Shown here piece by piece: positions 31,960-43,659 of a DNA stretch of 64,000 bases (positions are counted from its first letter, which is position 1; each line of letters begins with the position of its first letter). This stretch comes from Rapana venosa (lineage: Eukaryota; Mollusca; Gastropoda; Neogastropoda; Muricidae). The translations under genes and the position numbers were made by a program. The stretch is from the NCBI GenBank assembly GCA_028751875.1, contig CM054151.1:44255855-44319854 (forward strand), in the 5' to 3' direction. Under the pieces are notes generated by a model. It saw only the letters and a list, made by a program, of their open reading frames with translations. It ran no database searches and had not been told where the DNA came from.

Positions 31960-33960
31960 GATGCTGTTGAAAATTAGGGACAGATATTTGGGGGAAAAGT
32001 CTCAGGTAGGAAATAAGTGTGTTTTGAGGCTGGATTTGAAGTATCAAGTAAAGGCTTTTAGCGAAGTGAAAGAGGGAGGTCATTCCAGTGGTATGGACCA
32101 GAAACAGAGAAGGAGCGACGGCCAACAGTGGTTTGTTTGAATCTGGGTGTTCCAAAGCACAACTAAGTATCTGCGGCTAGAACGAAGGGAAACAGGATGG
32201 AGTATACAGGTCAAGACAGTTACAGAGATAAGAGGTTGCAGATTTGTGGAGACATTTGAAACAGAGGGTATTGATTTTATACTCCAGTCTTTGTGAGACA
32301 GGCAGCCAGTGAAGAGATCGCAGAGAGAGGAGTGATGTGTTCAGATTTTTTCTTTCTTAGGACCAGTCGAGCTGCAGAGTTTTGTATCCGTTGAAGAGAG
32401 TGGATAGATGATGCTGGTAGCCACCAAAAAGAGAATTACAGTAGTTCTAAACGTGAAAGAATGAGAGATGTGACAAGCTTGGAAGTTGCATCAGTGGACA
32501 GATACTTGCGAATCGCGCTTATGCGCCGTAATTGATAGTAGCAAGACTGGCAGGTCTGGGTGATGAATTTTTTCATAGAGAGTGTGTTGTCAAGAACTAC
32601 TCCTAAATACTTCACAGAGTTGGACAAAGGAACTGATGTATTGCCGAATTCTATTGAAGTTTTTGCGATAGAGGAAAGTTTATGTTGGGTCCCTATGAGC
32701 ATGGCTTTGTTTTATATCGGCATTAAGTTGTAACTTGTTCTGAGTCATTCCAGTTTTGAATGTCTTGAAGGCAGTAGAACATATTTGTCAGGAAGGAAGG
32801 CAAGTTTTCAACAGTATCACGCACTGAAGCTGAATATCATCGGCATAGAAATGATGATCAATATGTGGTTGTTTATTATAATTATGTGAGAGTGGAGAAG
32901 TGAAGAGAGTAACGAGAACAGGGCCCAGGACTGATCCCTGCGGGACTCCACATTCCATTTTGACAGGTTTTTGATTGAATTTTGTTTACAATAACTTTCT
33001 GGAACCTGTCTGTGGAGGATGAAGTAAACCAGGTGAGGGCTGTGCCGTTAATACCAAACGTATTTTTTGGAGGCGAGAAAGAAGAATTGAGTGATCTAAG
33101 GTATCAAAGGCTGCAGATAAGTCAAGAAGATGTGAGGAGGGAGATTTTTCCTGCATCGGAAGCAAGTAGAAGTGTATCTAAAGTGTGTGACTAGGGTGGT
33201 TTCGGTGCTGGTGGTTGGGGTGATAGGCAGATTGAAAAGTGGGAAGGAGATCATTGGAATGAAGGTGACTGTTGAGCTGTTTGAGAACGACTTTTTCTAG
33301 TACTTTAGAGACAAAGGGTAAGTTTGAGACAGGCCTATAATTCTTCCGAATGTTGGGATCGAGTCGTGCTTTTCAGTAGAGGTGTGACTATTGCTGTTTA
33401 AGAGCTGATGGAAAATTTCCTGAGACAAGAGATGAGTTTACTATTTAAGTGATAATAGGTACAAGTTGTGGAAGGCATTGTGAGAAAACAGGAGCAGTAT
33501 GGGATCAAGATCGCATGATTTTATAGTCATTTCCTTCAGAATTGTCATGATTTCTTTTTTCACTTGTGGGATGGAAAGGAAAAGAGAGGAGTGCCAAGTG
33601 AACTGGGGATCAGGAGGCGCAGGCTGAATTGAGTCTGATCCAGTCTGGAGCGTATTTTCGAACTTTGTCTGAAAAGAAGGCAGAAAATATGGATGGAAGT
33701 TCAGACAGGCTGTGGGTGTTAGGCAGAGGAGTTTTTTTTGCAGATCCAAGGAGATTTGAGGTGAGGGAAAAAAGAGATTTTATGATGTAGCACAGAGATC
33801 TTGGGAAGAGTGTAGTCTGTCTTTGCTGAATGGATTAAGAGTTTGACTTTGTTATTTGTTTTATCGGAAAAGCTGTTTGTTGATTTCGGTTTTTGACTTC
33901 CGCCACTGCCGTTCTAGTTGCCTCGGCGTTTGCGCTTCGCTATCAAGATGTCTTGGTATA
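31960..33960 (-). pseudogene. Reverse transcriptase region of LINE copy B (frameshifted)
   Basis: Minus-strand pieces in order: SLDLQ/MDLQKKLLCLTPTACLNFH linker and EMTIKSCDLDPI (33749-33441), an RT core in shifted frames with the GVPQGSVLGP equivalent at about 32920-32955, an intact YADD at 32836-32847 within HFYADDIQLQC, LIGTQHKLSSIAKTSIEFGN and VKYLGVVLDNTLSMKKFI (32702-32436, the 'VKYLGV.LD..LSM..HI' block after the palm), then the C-terminal WLPV and WN.LP blocks by comparison with copy A. At least six frame changes prevent a continuous protein. The catalytic Asp pair is retained, so decay is recent or partly due to sequence errors. Confidence 0.75.
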
Positions 33961-34914
33961 TCATGGCGCACAGAGTTCTGTCAGGAGAGAGATGATCAGT
34001 AGAGGTGCATGCTCATCAAGCAGTTGGCGGAGAATAGTGTTATAGTGATCAGAGAGGTCAGTGTGGTCAGAGGTTTGTAAAAAACGTTGGGAAGCTTGTG
34101 AAGAGAAGGTATGAATGTCTAAGGCCTTAAGATTGCGACGAGTAACATATTTCTTCTTTCTGACAGGTTTTGTGATGTTGAGATGGAAAATAATGGCGGA
34201 ATGATCAGAATGCAGTTCGTCGGTGACAGAAACAGATGTGACAAAATTGAATGAAGCATTAGTAATCAGCCAGTCTAAAATATGACCAGATCTGTGCGTT
34301 GCTTCATTTACCAGTTGAGAGAGAGAATGGTTGGACAGAGAAAGAGAAAGACGTTTGACATCTGGAGAAGACTGGATGTCGAAATGGAAGTTGAAGTCAC
34401 CAAGAATTATAAGTTTAGTGGGAGAGAGGCTGTAGTGGTCGAGGAGTGACTGGAATTCTTGGTGAAAAAGAGAAGATGTTAGGTTGTTTTTACGGCTGGG
34501 AGGTGAACGATAAAGGCAGCAGATAGTAATAGAGTGGCCAGGTAGGTTGAGATTGATTTCGCAAACTTCAAAAGATTCATGTGAGAATTGAAGGTTGTGA
34601 CTGAAAGAAAGAGACCGTTCCAATGTGTCTTTGAGAATGATGGCAATCCCACCTCCTCGAGAGAGTCGGGGGAAAGAAATAGTTTTATATCCAGGAGGAG
34701 TCAGCTGTTTTATTTTTGGCTCATGGCCATGTGGTTTAAGCCAAGTTTCGGTGAGGAAGGTTAAGTCAATGTTTTTTTCAGAGATGAAATCGGAAATGTA
34801 GTCGACTTTTCCATTTGGACAGACAGACTGCACATTGAACAAACAAACTTGAAGGAGATCTGAAGGAGGTGGAGAGGTTGAAGATGAAAATAGCGTACAC
34901 ACGTGTGTGCGCAC
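33961..34914 (-). CDS. APE-type endonuclease of LINE copy B
   Basis: A 317-codon open frame; the endonuclease starts near residue 20. It keeps the expected active-site set: Asn27 in FNVQS, Glu56 in LTETW, Tyr135 in CCLYRSP, Asp173 and Asn175 in GDFN, Asp214 in HILDWL and Asp237-His238 in HSDHSAI. After residue 250 a basic linker (KPVRKKKYVTRRN) leads toward the RT, but the frame closes at CAP before reaching it. In CR1/L2-type LINEs this domain cuts the target strand that then primes reverse transcription. The start codon is uncertain because the first residues lie in a CA/GT-type stretch and upstream sequence is repetitive. It is the best-preserved protein-coding frame in the window. Confidence 0.8.
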   Translation of the reverse strand: MRTHVCTLFSSSTSPPPSDLLQVCLFNVQSVCPNGKVDYISDFISEKNIDLTFLTETWLKPHGHEPKIKQLTPPGYKTISFPRLSRGGGIAIILKDTLERSLSFSHNLQFSHESFEVCEINLNLPGHSITICCLYRSPPSRKNNLTSSLFHQEFQSLLDHYSLSPTKLIILGDFNFHFDIQSSPDVKRLSLSLSNHSLSQLVNEATHRSGHILDWLITNASFNFVTSVSVTDELHSDHSAIIFHLNITKPVRKKKYVTRRNLKALDIHTFSSQASQRFLQTSDHTDLSDHYNTILRQLLDEHAPLLIISLLTELCAP

Positions 34915-34974
34915 ACATGCGCATTTATGGGCCCCTGTTTGTGAGGTATCAGGGGTTTGTGCTCATGATCCTAA

Positions 34975-35140
34975 TCACTCTCTTGTAGGGGGTCATAGGT
35001 TTAAACCTCAACAGCTTTGATACACTGAGGGCCAGTGATGATTTTTATCAACTTTCCACTCACCTCATGTGCAGCCCTGCCAATGCCTTGCTCCCCTTTG
35101 TGTACGCAGCTTAAAGGTTAAGTATGCATTTTAAAGATCC
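34975..35140 (+). mobile_element. Degenerate second-type SINE
   Basis: Matches the body of the SINE at 22735: a B-box-like aggtttaaacct, then catgtgcagccctgccaatg, ctccccttt, aagtatgcattttaaagatc ahead of a CA/GT tract. The head is heavily changed. Confidence 0.5.
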
Positions 35141-35149
35141 TCACACACA

Positions 35150-35340
35150 TCTGTGTGTGTGTGTGTGTGTGTGCATGTGAGTGTGTGTGTGCGTGCACAC
35201 GCATGCGTACGTGCATGTGTATGCGAGCATGTATACTTTCACACACAGAACTCATGCTTGTGCAAGTGCATGTATATATATGCATGTATATGTGCGTATG
35301 TGCAAGTGTGTGTCACAATGTGCACACAAAGTGACTGGTT
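35150..35340. repeat. GT-rich tract
   Basis: (GT)n at 35152-35172, then gtgcatgtgagtgtgtgtgt-type imperfect repeats. Confidence 0.85.
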
Positions 35341-35479
35341 CTTACTCAGAAATACCTGAACAGCTATTGTTGCAAATTTTATTCTGAGGATTTCAAAAAA
35401 TCTTTGTAAGAAGTTGTAATCAGTTGTCTGCACTTGTTTTCCTCCACTGCTACTTGTGGGACTGCCTTTGTTCTTAATT

Positions 35480-35545
35480 ACAGCCCCCCCCCCCCCCAGC
35501 CCCCCCCCCCCACCCCCCCACACACACACAACACACACACACATT
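35480..35545. repeat. C runs and (CA)n
   Basis: C run, AGC, C run, A, C run and a short CA repeat. Confidence 0.9.
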
Positions 35546-35749
35546 TTAAGAATATGCTCATACCTCAAAATCACAGGAAGAAAAATGGAAAATACCTGGT
35601 TCTGCTACTATTTCTGATAAAACAAACATCTGACATTTCACTTCACAATCATTTCTGATAAAACAAACATCTGACATCATTTCACTTCACTGATCACAAA
35701 GACTACAGTTATCAGGGGAGGTATCCCCCATTCAGTTCCAAGACCAAAC

Positions 35750-37370
35750 ATCCCACTCCAATTCAATCACAACACACTTCGCTTCTCACAAACATCACCC
35801 GAAACACATAATTTATCACTTCCCACACATATCACACAAAACACTAATTCATCACTTCCCACACATATCACACAAAAAATATAATTTATAACTTCCCACA
35901 CATATCAAATAAAACACAGAATTTATCACTTCCCACACATATCACACAAAACATATAATTTATCACCTTCCACACAAAACACATAATTTATCAATTCCCA
36001 CACATAAAAAGCCACACATAATTATTTCCCACACATAAAAACCCCACACATAATTATCATTTTCCACACGTATTTATCCCCTCCACCAAACATAATTATC
36101 AATTTGAACTCCCCCCCCCTCCTCCACCCCCACAAAACCCACATCACTTAGCCTATTTCCACAAATAATAAAAAACACATAGTTATCAATTCCCACACAC
36201 AAAAATAACCCACATAATTATTTCACATACATGTTAAAAAAACCCACATTATTTCTAAAACATATAAAAAGCATATATTATTTACAACACATAAAAATAC
36301 ATTAATACCAACACATATAAAAAACCCATATTTCCAAGATATAAAAACGTACATTACTTCCAACACATATAAAAAACATACATTCTTTCCAACACACATA
36401 AAAACCATACATTATTCCACATACATATAAAAACATACATTATTTCCAACACATATAACAAATAATATTAATTCCAACACATAATAAAATTATAAATAAA
36501 CACATCAATTCCAACAAGTAAAAACATACATTATTTCCAACACATATGAAAATAATTATTTATTAATTCCAACACATACAAATAAACATTAATTCCAACA
36601 CATACAAATAAACATACTAATTCCAACAAATATACATGAACATATTAATTCCAACACATACAAATAAACAAATTTATTCCAACACATACAAATAAACAAA
36701 TTTATTCCAACACATATAACTAAAAATATTTCCAACAAATAAAAAATACATTATTTCCAACACATATAAAAATACATTATTTCCAACACATATGAAAACA
36801 TATTAATTCCAACACAAATAAACGAATATATTAATTCCATCACATATAAATGAATATATTAATTCCAACACATACAAATACACATATTAATTTCAACACA
36901 TGCAAATAAACATATTAATTCCAACACATACAAATAAGCATATCATTCCAACACATATAAATAAACTTATTAATTCCAACACATACAAAGAAACACATTA
37001 ATTCCAACACATACAAATAAACATATTCATTCCAACACATATAAATAAACATATTAGTTCCAACACCTTAAAAAACTTCCAACACATATGACCCCCATAT
37101 AAATACCAATTTCCACACACATATAAACAAAACAACTAATTATCATTTTCCACACATATCAACAAACCAAGTAATTTATCAATTCACAACACACACATAT
37201 ATAAAAAACATTATTTCCAACACATATAAAACACCCACATAATTATCAATTTCCACATATAAACAAAACACGTAACGATCAATGTCCACACATATAAAGA
37301 AAACATGTAATGATCAATGTTCACACATATAAACAAAACATATAATTATCAATTCACACACATAAATGCT
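35750..37370. repeat. AT-rich minisatellite array (28-bp core unit)
   Basis: In 36540-37075 the unit is 28 bases: aattccaacacatacaaata then aacatatt (clear at 36861-36972). The left part (35780-36000) has a longer unit based on atcacttcccacacatatca then cacaaaacacata. Variants with ttatttccaacacatataaa fill 36230-36830. The right end (37080-37370) has aattatcaatttccacacat units. The units share an A/C-rich, G-poor strand bias. Non-coding. Confidence 0.85.
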
Positions 37371-37431
37371 CCCCTCCCCCACATATATCAATACCCAAAC
37401 TTAAAAAGCCACATAATCTATCAGCTCCTAC

Positions 37432-37530
37432 ACAAATCCCCAAAACCCCACCTCCTCTCCTCCCTCTGTTTCTCCCCCTCCTCCTCCTCTCCACCACCTC
37501 CACTCCTCCTCCCCCTCCTCCTATCTTCCG
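37432..37530. repeat. (CTCC)n-rich tract
   Basis: Pyrimidine tract of CTC/CCTC units on the left edge of the SINE at 37531. Confidence 0.9.
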
Positions 37531-37880
37531 GAAATGGGATAGCTTGGTGGTTAGATTGATGCACATTGCGCTCGTGATTTGCTGATCCGGGTTCGAATCT
37601 CGTTCAAGAGAAAATTTCCTCTGGAGTTAACATCAGTTCCGACTCCACTTCCCCAAAAAGTCCTTCGGAGAAGACTATAAACCGAGGTCACGTGCGCGAA
37701 CACACTCAGAACATTTTGCGCACATGTTAAAACACTTTCCGCTTTATGGAAGAGTGGGCAATTGTGTGCCAGTGGGAATGGATGACAAAACTGACAAAAC
37801 TGCATACAAACGGGGACTAGATGTCAAAAAGCGGCTGAGTGCTTATTCAATTATCCTCGAAATAAAAGAATAAACTAAAC
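37531..37880 (+). mobile_element. Complete tRNA-derived SINE in (CTCC)n
   Basis: A box tagcttggtggttag (from 37540), B box gggttcgaatctc (about 37590), body gagttaacatcagttccgac and gtccttcggagaagac, cgctttatggaagag, tail ggggactagatgtcaaaaag and gcttattcaattatcctcga. Related copies at 39081 and 56338 share its special features (actagatgtcaa tail, cttatgga). Confidence 0.85.
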
Positions 37881-38065
37881 TCCTCTCCGCCTCCTCTTCC
37901 TTCTCTCCTCCTCCTCCTCCCCTCCATCTCTACTCTCCTCCTCATCTCCCCTCCTCCTCCTCTCCACCTCTTCCTCCTCCTTCTCCTCTCCTCCTCCACC
38001 CTCTATACTCTCCTCCTCCTCCCCTTCTCCTCCTCTCCACCTCCTCGTCCTCCACTTCATCTCCA
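37881..38065. repeat. (CTCC)n-rich tract
   Basis: CTCCTC-type repeats joining two SINE copies. Confidence 0.9.
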
Positions 38066-38312
38066 CATCAGTACAGACTCCACTCTCCCCAAAAGTCCTG
38101 CGGATGAGACTATAAACCAAGGTCTCGTGTACGAACGGACGCAGAACATCTTGTGCACACGTTAAATCCTGTTCCGCTTTTTGTAAGAGTAGGCCTTTGC
38201 GTGTCGGTGGGAACAGATGACAGAGTTTACAAAATGGTATAACACGGGGACTGGATGTAAAAATGCACAGAAATGCTTATTCAATTATCCTCGATACAAA
38301 AGAATTTTTAAA
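38066..38312 (+). mobile_element. 5'-truncated SINE
   Basis: Begins at atcagtacagactccactct, with gtcctgcggatgagac, gttaaatcctgttccgcttt and tail ggggactggatgtaaaaatg, attcaattatcctcgataca. Head missing. Confidence 0.8.
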
Positions 38313-38465
38313 AACCCTTCTCTCCACCTCCTCCTCTCCTCCTTCTCTCCACCATCCCTCCTCCTCTTCTCCCCCTCCTCCTCCTCCTCTCCCCCCACTC
38401 CTCCTCCTCTCCACCACCTCCTCCACTCAAGTCCTCCTCCTCTTCTCCTCCTTCTCCACAGTTTC
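38313..38465. repeat. (CTCC)n-rich tract
   Basis: CTC/CCTC units with CCACC breaks. Confidence 0.9.
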
Positions 38466-39080
38466 TTCCTTTTTTCTTTGTCATTTCATCTTTTTGTAGT
38501 CTTCACCGTCTCCTTGTTTCTTACGCTTTGTTTTGTTTTTCTTTAACGTCTTCTTCCTGCTGTTCTTGTTGTTTTCGGTTTGTTTTCTTTTCTCTGTACC
38601 TTGTTTTCTTTCTTTGTACTCTTCGTATTCATTGTCAGTGATCTGTTTATTTCTTGTCTTCAACATTTTCATCTTTTTGCAATCCGCTATTTCTTCTCTC
38701 TACTCTGCACGTTTCCATTTGTAAGTTTCTTATCCATCTTCTTGTTGTTCTTGTTTTTTGTCTCCTACTTCTTCTTTGCTTTAGACATCTTCATAGTCTT
38801 CCTCCTCGTCTTATGGCGGCGTTCTTCTTCTACTTCATCAGTGTTGCCAACTTCTCCTCTGTCGTCATCTTTTTCCTCCTCAACATTATTGTTGTCTTCT
38901 TTGTGTCCTCGCTTATCTTATTCTTTTCACTCATCGTTGTCTTTTTCTACGACGTCGTCTTGTTTTCTTGTCTCCCACTCCTCCTCCTTCTCCAACTCTT
39001 CCTTGCCTCCTCCTCTCCTCTTCCTCCCCCTCCCTCCATCTCCTCTCCTCCTCCTCTCTCCTCCTCCTCCTATCCCCCGG
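38466..39080. repeat. T/C-rich low-complexity segment, duplicated near 59.8 kb
   Basis: T-rich sequence with CTTC/GTT units. Part of it (gctgttcttgttgttttcgg, then ttttcttttctctgtacctt, 38557-38610) recurs at about 59865-59920 in the poor block. Phe/Leu/Ser-rich open frames on plus are repeat-derived. It ends in (CTCC)n. Confidence 0.6.
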
Positions 39081-39397
39081 AAATGGGATAGCTTGATGAA
39101 TAGAATTGCTAGAATCTCATTCAAGAAAATTTTTCCTCTGGAGTTAACATCAGTGCCAACTCCACTCCCCCCCCAAATCCTTCGGATAAGACTACAAACC
39201 GAGGTCTCGCGTACGAACACAGGCAGAACATTTTGCGAACATGTTAAAACCTGTTCCACTTTACGGAAAAGAGAGCAATTGTGTGGCAGTGGGAATGGAT
39301 AACAAAACTGACAAAACTGCATACACACGGGGACTATATATCAAGAAGCGTCTGAGTGTTTATTCAATTATCCTCAAAATAAAAGAATAAACTAAAC
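39081..39397 (+). mobile_element. SINE with a deletion in the tRNA head
   Basis: aaatgggatagcttgatgaa keeps the A box but the sequence jumps to tagaattgctagaatctcat, so the B box is reduced. The body and tail (gagttaacatcagtgccaac, ggggactatatatcaagaag, attcaattatcctcaaaata) are intact. Confidence 0.8.
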
Positions 39398-39470
39398 TCC
39401 TCTCCCCCTCCACCTCCTCTCCTTCCCCTGCTCTCTCCTCCCCTCCTCCTCCCTCTCCCCTCCCAAAACC
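39398..39470. repeat. (CTCC)n-rich tract
   Basis: CTCC repeats; the sequence quality drops at its right end. Confidence 0.85.
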
Positions 39471-40455
39471 CCCAGGCCCGAAATTTAAATCCCCAAAAAA
39501 AACCCTATTTAAAGTTTTTTAAAAAAAATTTACAAAAAAAGAAACAAAAGAAAAAAATTCCCCCAAAACATTAAAAAAAAAAAATTTTTCCAAACCACCC
39601 ACAAAAAGGGACCCTTTTCCGAAAAAATTAATTTTTTGGGAAAAAAAAAAAAAACCCACAAATTTATAAATTTTCCCAAAATTTTAAAAAAACAATTTTA
39701 ATTCCCACACATACCCCCTCCCCCCCCTAAATTTATTTTTCCCCAAAATTTTCCCCCAATAAATTCCCACCAAAATAAACCCCCAAAAATTTAATTTTCA
39801 AATTTCCCCCCCCCCCCCCACATAAATTTCCAAATAAAACCCCAAAAAAATTTTTCAAAAAAAGAAAATAAAAAAAAAATAAAAAAAACAAAAAAAAAAA
39901 AAAGGGGGTACACCCACAAGCATGAGCATTTTTTTTGTGCCTCTCTCCACTAACTTTTTTAAAAGTTTTGATTTGAAGTATTTTGTTCATTAATGATCAT
40001 TACTAAAAAAAAATCCCGGGTTTGGGGGAATTTCCTTTTTTTCCTTTGAAAAAATTTTTTTTAAATTCATTTGCTTTTTGTTATAGAGGTCTGGATGTTA
40101 AAAAAAATGATTATGCTTATTCCATCCCTTTTAAAAAATTAAAATTGATTCGTTTTAAATTCAATTACTTTGTTCTTAAAGCAACCATTTCCCCAAGTTG
40201 AAATCAGCACATACCAATGCCCCCAAAACCCCCAAACAACCATTTTAAAGTTTAAAATACCCCTTACGGGGGCCACCACACCCCAAACCAACCACTTCCA
40301 CTTTTTAAACGGGCACATTCTTTTTCCCCTCAAAAAGGGGATAAAAAAAAATGAATCATAAACATTCAAAATGCAGGGAAAAAGTACGGGGTTTGCAAAA
40401 GCCCTAGGCACACACACAGCCCAAATTTCCCCCAAAAAAAATTTTCAACTTTAAA
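39471..40455. other. Smeared sequence with a SINE tail
   Basis: A/C/T-run-rich. A SINE tail is recognisable at 40088-40140 (ggtctggatgttaaaaaaaa, tgcttattccatcccttt). No gene. Confidence 0.4.
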
Positions 40456-40459
40456 AAGT

Positions 40460-40650
40460 AAAACAAATCTCTCTTTCTCTCTCTTTTTCTCTCTCTCTCT
40501 TTTCTCTCTCTCCTCTCTCTCTCCCCCTCTCCTTCTTTTCCTCTCTCCTAAACTCTCTCTCTCTCTCCCCCCTCTCATCTCTTCTCTCCACCCACACACC
40601 CCACACACACACACACACAACACAACACAACACACACACACAAAAAAACA
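40460..40650. repeat. CT then CA tract
   Basis: CT-rich 40468-40585 and CA-rich 40590-40650. Confidence 0.85.
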
Positions 40651-41034
40651 CACAACATCCAATTTAGAGAAATTTTAAAAAGGAAATTATTAAACAAGTA
40701 TTTTTTACACTGGTTTTTTAAATTTAAAAAAAACGAAAAGAGTGGGGAAAATCCTGAGGAAAGTGTTGCAGCCCAAAAGGGGGGTAGAATATAAAAAATT
40801 TGCGGGCTGGCCGAAAGATTCAGTGTTTTTTTCGAGATTTTTAAAGGAAGGGAGACGGAATCAGAACTAGATAAACAGTTGTCCTTTAGGTGTGATTTGC
40901 TAAAATCATTAAAAGTAAAATAATTGGGGAGATACCCCCAAAGAAAGATTAAAAACTCACAGTGGCGAATTAAATCGAATACTTGCAGAAATGGGGTAAC
41001 CAGAGGAGTAAGATGACTCGGGAGAGGAGGGGTT
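40651..41034. other. Smeared sequence, no feature
   Basis: No repeat, SINE or coding similarity recognised. Confidence 0.35.
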
Positions 41035-41245
41035 TGATAAAAATTGTTCTTTTGGGTTTCTAAAAATTAAATTTCTTGCGGGTTTTGGGAGGCTTTTATA
41101 AATCAATCTTGCAGGTTTGGGGCTTTAAAAAAACAATTTTTGCAGGTTTTGGGCTCTCAAAAATAATCTTTCAATTTTTGGGGTCTATATAAATCAATTT
41201 GCAGATTTTGGGTTTCAAAAATAAATAAATCTGCAGAAAGCGTTT
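41035..41245. repeat. Short minisatellite, about 40-45 bp unit
   Basis: Five to six units around cttgcaggttttgggg followed by ctttaaaaataaat, best seen at 41075-41235. Confidence 0.6.
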
Positions 41246-42185
41246 TGCCCCCTTGTTGAAGTTTTGTACAAAAATGTTGTGGACAGCCGCAAGAAGGAAA
41301 TTTGGCATTTTAAATAAAAGCCCGGACGGGTTTAAAAGGGGAAGACACCAAAAATTTTGGGTGCTGTTTGAAAGGAAAGAAAAATTTTAAAGGTGGAATT
41401 TGATCTGCGAAGTTAAAATTTTATACATGAAGAAAAGTTGAAAAAGTACATGAGGGGTTTAAAGTTGAAAATATACATGACGGTTTAAATCTAAAATTTT
41501 TAAACATGAACCCAGGAAAGTTGAAAATAAAATTTTGAGGGGAAAAAGTCTATTAAAAAAGAAATAGTTTTGGTTTTTGGCAGTGTAAAAGGCAGGGGGA
41601 CAGATCCAGTAAAGTTTTAGAGGGGTTGCTGAGGGTCCATTTACATTTTAAGCAGAGAAATTTTGTACTTTTGGGGGTTTTTTTTGGGCTGACTGCTATG
41701 ACTCAGGAAAAGTTTTTGAGACGATGTCACAAAGTTAAAAAGAAAAATTTCTTTCTGACGTTTGTAAAAAAGGTAGTTTTGAAAGGGCCCCCGGAATTTT
41801 TAAAAAAAAATTCAATAAAGGGGAAATGATTTCAGAAAACAGAGGTTTTTATAAAAAAACATTTGTAAATTTGGGAAAAGTGCCCAAAATTTAGAGAGTG
41901 GGGGACTTTTATTTCGTGGGGAGGTAACAGTGTTTTCCAGGGGGCCTGGATCCAACAAAGGGGGAAAAGGGTTAAAAGCATTTCTTTGACATGCATTTTT
42001 AAATGCCCCACGGGTTTCTTATTAAGGCAACCCTTTCCAGTCTGAATTCCGGCACATACTGTTTCTTTAAAATATTAAAACAATCATAAAATTTTGGGAA
42101 TTAAAGGAACATACTGATTCCCTAAAATTATGAACTATCATTTCAATTTTTGAATCGGACAACTGTTTCCCCTTAAATTTTGGAA
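41246..42185. other. Smeared sequence, possibly the 3' part of LINE copy C
   Basis: Its position fits the 3' UTR side of the LINE fragment at 42190, but I cannot align it with copies A or B. Confidence 0.3.
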
Positions 42186-42189
42186 CAAT

Positions 42190-43060
42190 CACTCTTTTGG
42201 AGACAGGAAACCAGTAAAGAATAAAAAAAAGAGGTGATGTTTTTCAGATTTTTTCATTCTTAGGACTAGCCCGGTTTTTCCGATTTTTTTAGGCGTTAAA
42301 GGGGAGGGGAAAGGGAAAATTATGCTTGGTAGCCCAAAAAAAGAGAATTGCAGTAGCCCAAACGTGAAAGAAAAAAATAAGGGGAAAAGTTTGGAGGGGT
42401 TTCCCTCAGTGGTAAAATTATTTCCCAAAATTGCATTTATGCGCCATAATTGGAAATTTGAAAGGACTGGAAGGTTTTGGGTGATAAAATTTTTTGTCAT
42501 GAAGATGGGGGTTGTCAAGAAAACCCCTTAAATCTTCACAGATTTGGCCCAAAGGAACTGAGGTATTGCCAAATTTATTGAAGATGTTTGTTTAACAGGA
42601 AATTTATTTTCGGCCCCTATGAGCATGGTTTTGGGTTTTATTGGGTTTTTTGCTGAAAACTTGTTCTGAGAGCCACCCGGTTTTTGGGAATGTCTTGAAG
42701 GCGGGGCCCATTTTTTGTCAGAAGGGAAACGTTTCTAAAGAGTAACACTGCACTAAACTGAGATCATCACATGGGAAATGATAAACATTTTGAGGGAGTT
42801 TTTATTTGTGAGATTAGAGCAAAAGTGAGATTAAGAAAAACAGGACCTAGAACGGGTCCTGGGGGACCCCCCTTTCCAGTATGAAAAAGTTTTGTTTGAA
42901 TTTTCTGAAAACCTGCTTTCTGAATGGGTTTTTGTGAGGTAGGGAAGAAAACCGGGTAAGGGCAAATTTGAAATGAAAAAATATAATCAACGAGGGGGAA
43001 ACGGGTGTTGTTTCTTTTGGAAAAAAAAAAGTTCGCAAAAATCTGTGACATGGTGCCCAA
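42190..43060 (-). mobile_element. CR1/L2-like LINE, copy C (smeared fragment)
   Basis: Parallels copy B at about 32290-33065 in the same orientation: gagaattgcagtagcccaaa (42351), tttatgcgccataattgg (42440), caaaggaactgaggtattgc (42550), cccctatgagcatggtttt (42617), gtcttgaaggcgggg and ggacctagaacgggtcctgg (42842, the GVPQGSVLGP region). The YADD area (about 42755-42785) reads gagatcatcacatgggaaat, so that box is not preserved as written. Similarity stops near 43000-43060. Confidence 0.7.
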
Positions 43061-43375
43061 AAATTTCAGGACGGTCTTTCCCCTTGCATGAGGGGGTTTT
43101 CAGGGGGGGGGGTGTCAGGTTTGGGATAGAAGCCATGTCAATAAGGCGGGCCACATCACCAGGACATGTAAACCCACAGTGACCAAAAAAACCGCAAAAG
43201 CAGGCTAACAGACTACCTAAACCATCAACAAAACAACTAAAAATTTTTTGAAACCTTTGAACAGCTGAGCTACACTCACACTTGGATCGGGTAAAAAGCT
43301 AAAAAAACACTGGAAATGAAAAAACGAGCCCTGCGGGTTTTAGTGCGTTGGGTTTTGGGTTTTTAGAACAGCACG
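43061..43375. other. Smeared sequence, no feature
   Basis: No coding or repeat similarity recognised. Confidence 0.35.
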
Positions 43376-43640
43376 CTATTTCTTTTTTGGTGGGGTGGGG
43401 TTTGTGGTGTTGTGGGGTTGTTTTTGGGTGGGGGGGGGTGGGTGTGGTGTGGGTGTGGTTGTGTGTATGTATATGTATGTAAAGTGGTTGTGGGGGTAGG
43501 GTAAAATGTGTGGGGGGTGTTCGATAGAGGGGAGGGAAGAGAAACAGAAAACAGAAAAAAAAAGGAAAAAGAGGACAGAAAAAGAAAGGGGAAAGAGAGG
43601 GGGATGGTTTTTTTTTTTTTTCGTGATTTTTTTAAGATAT
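43376..43640. repeat. GT-rich then GA-rich low complexity
   Basis: G/T runs 43390-43530, then A/G-rich 43530-43610 and a T run. Confidence 0.7.
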
Positions 43641-43659
43641 AAGGAAAATTAGCTTTTTC

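Larger units (their letters stand above)
31634..34920 (-). mobile_element. CR1/L2-like LINE, copy B (nearly full length)
   Basis: A minus-strand LINE of about 3.3 kb in clean sequence. The 5' part is an intact endonuclease frame (33961-34914), then connector, RT with YADD, the C-terminal region and a 3' UTR with (CA)n (31818-31928). The last unique bases are gattcagcgctatataaatt before (ATT)n at 31634-31669. Most of the RT region carries single-base frameshifts. It is related to copy A over its whole shared length, including the position of the 3' UTR microsatellite. There is no separate ORF1 in the window, and a GT/CA stretch lies at the 5' end, so this copy is probably 5'-truncated just upstream of the endonuclease. 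Confidence 0.85.

Noticed and set aside
35750..37370. CRISPR-like array of short repeats
   Set aside because: Units are contiguous and degenerate with no unique spacers of constant length; it is a minisatellite in a eukaryotic context.
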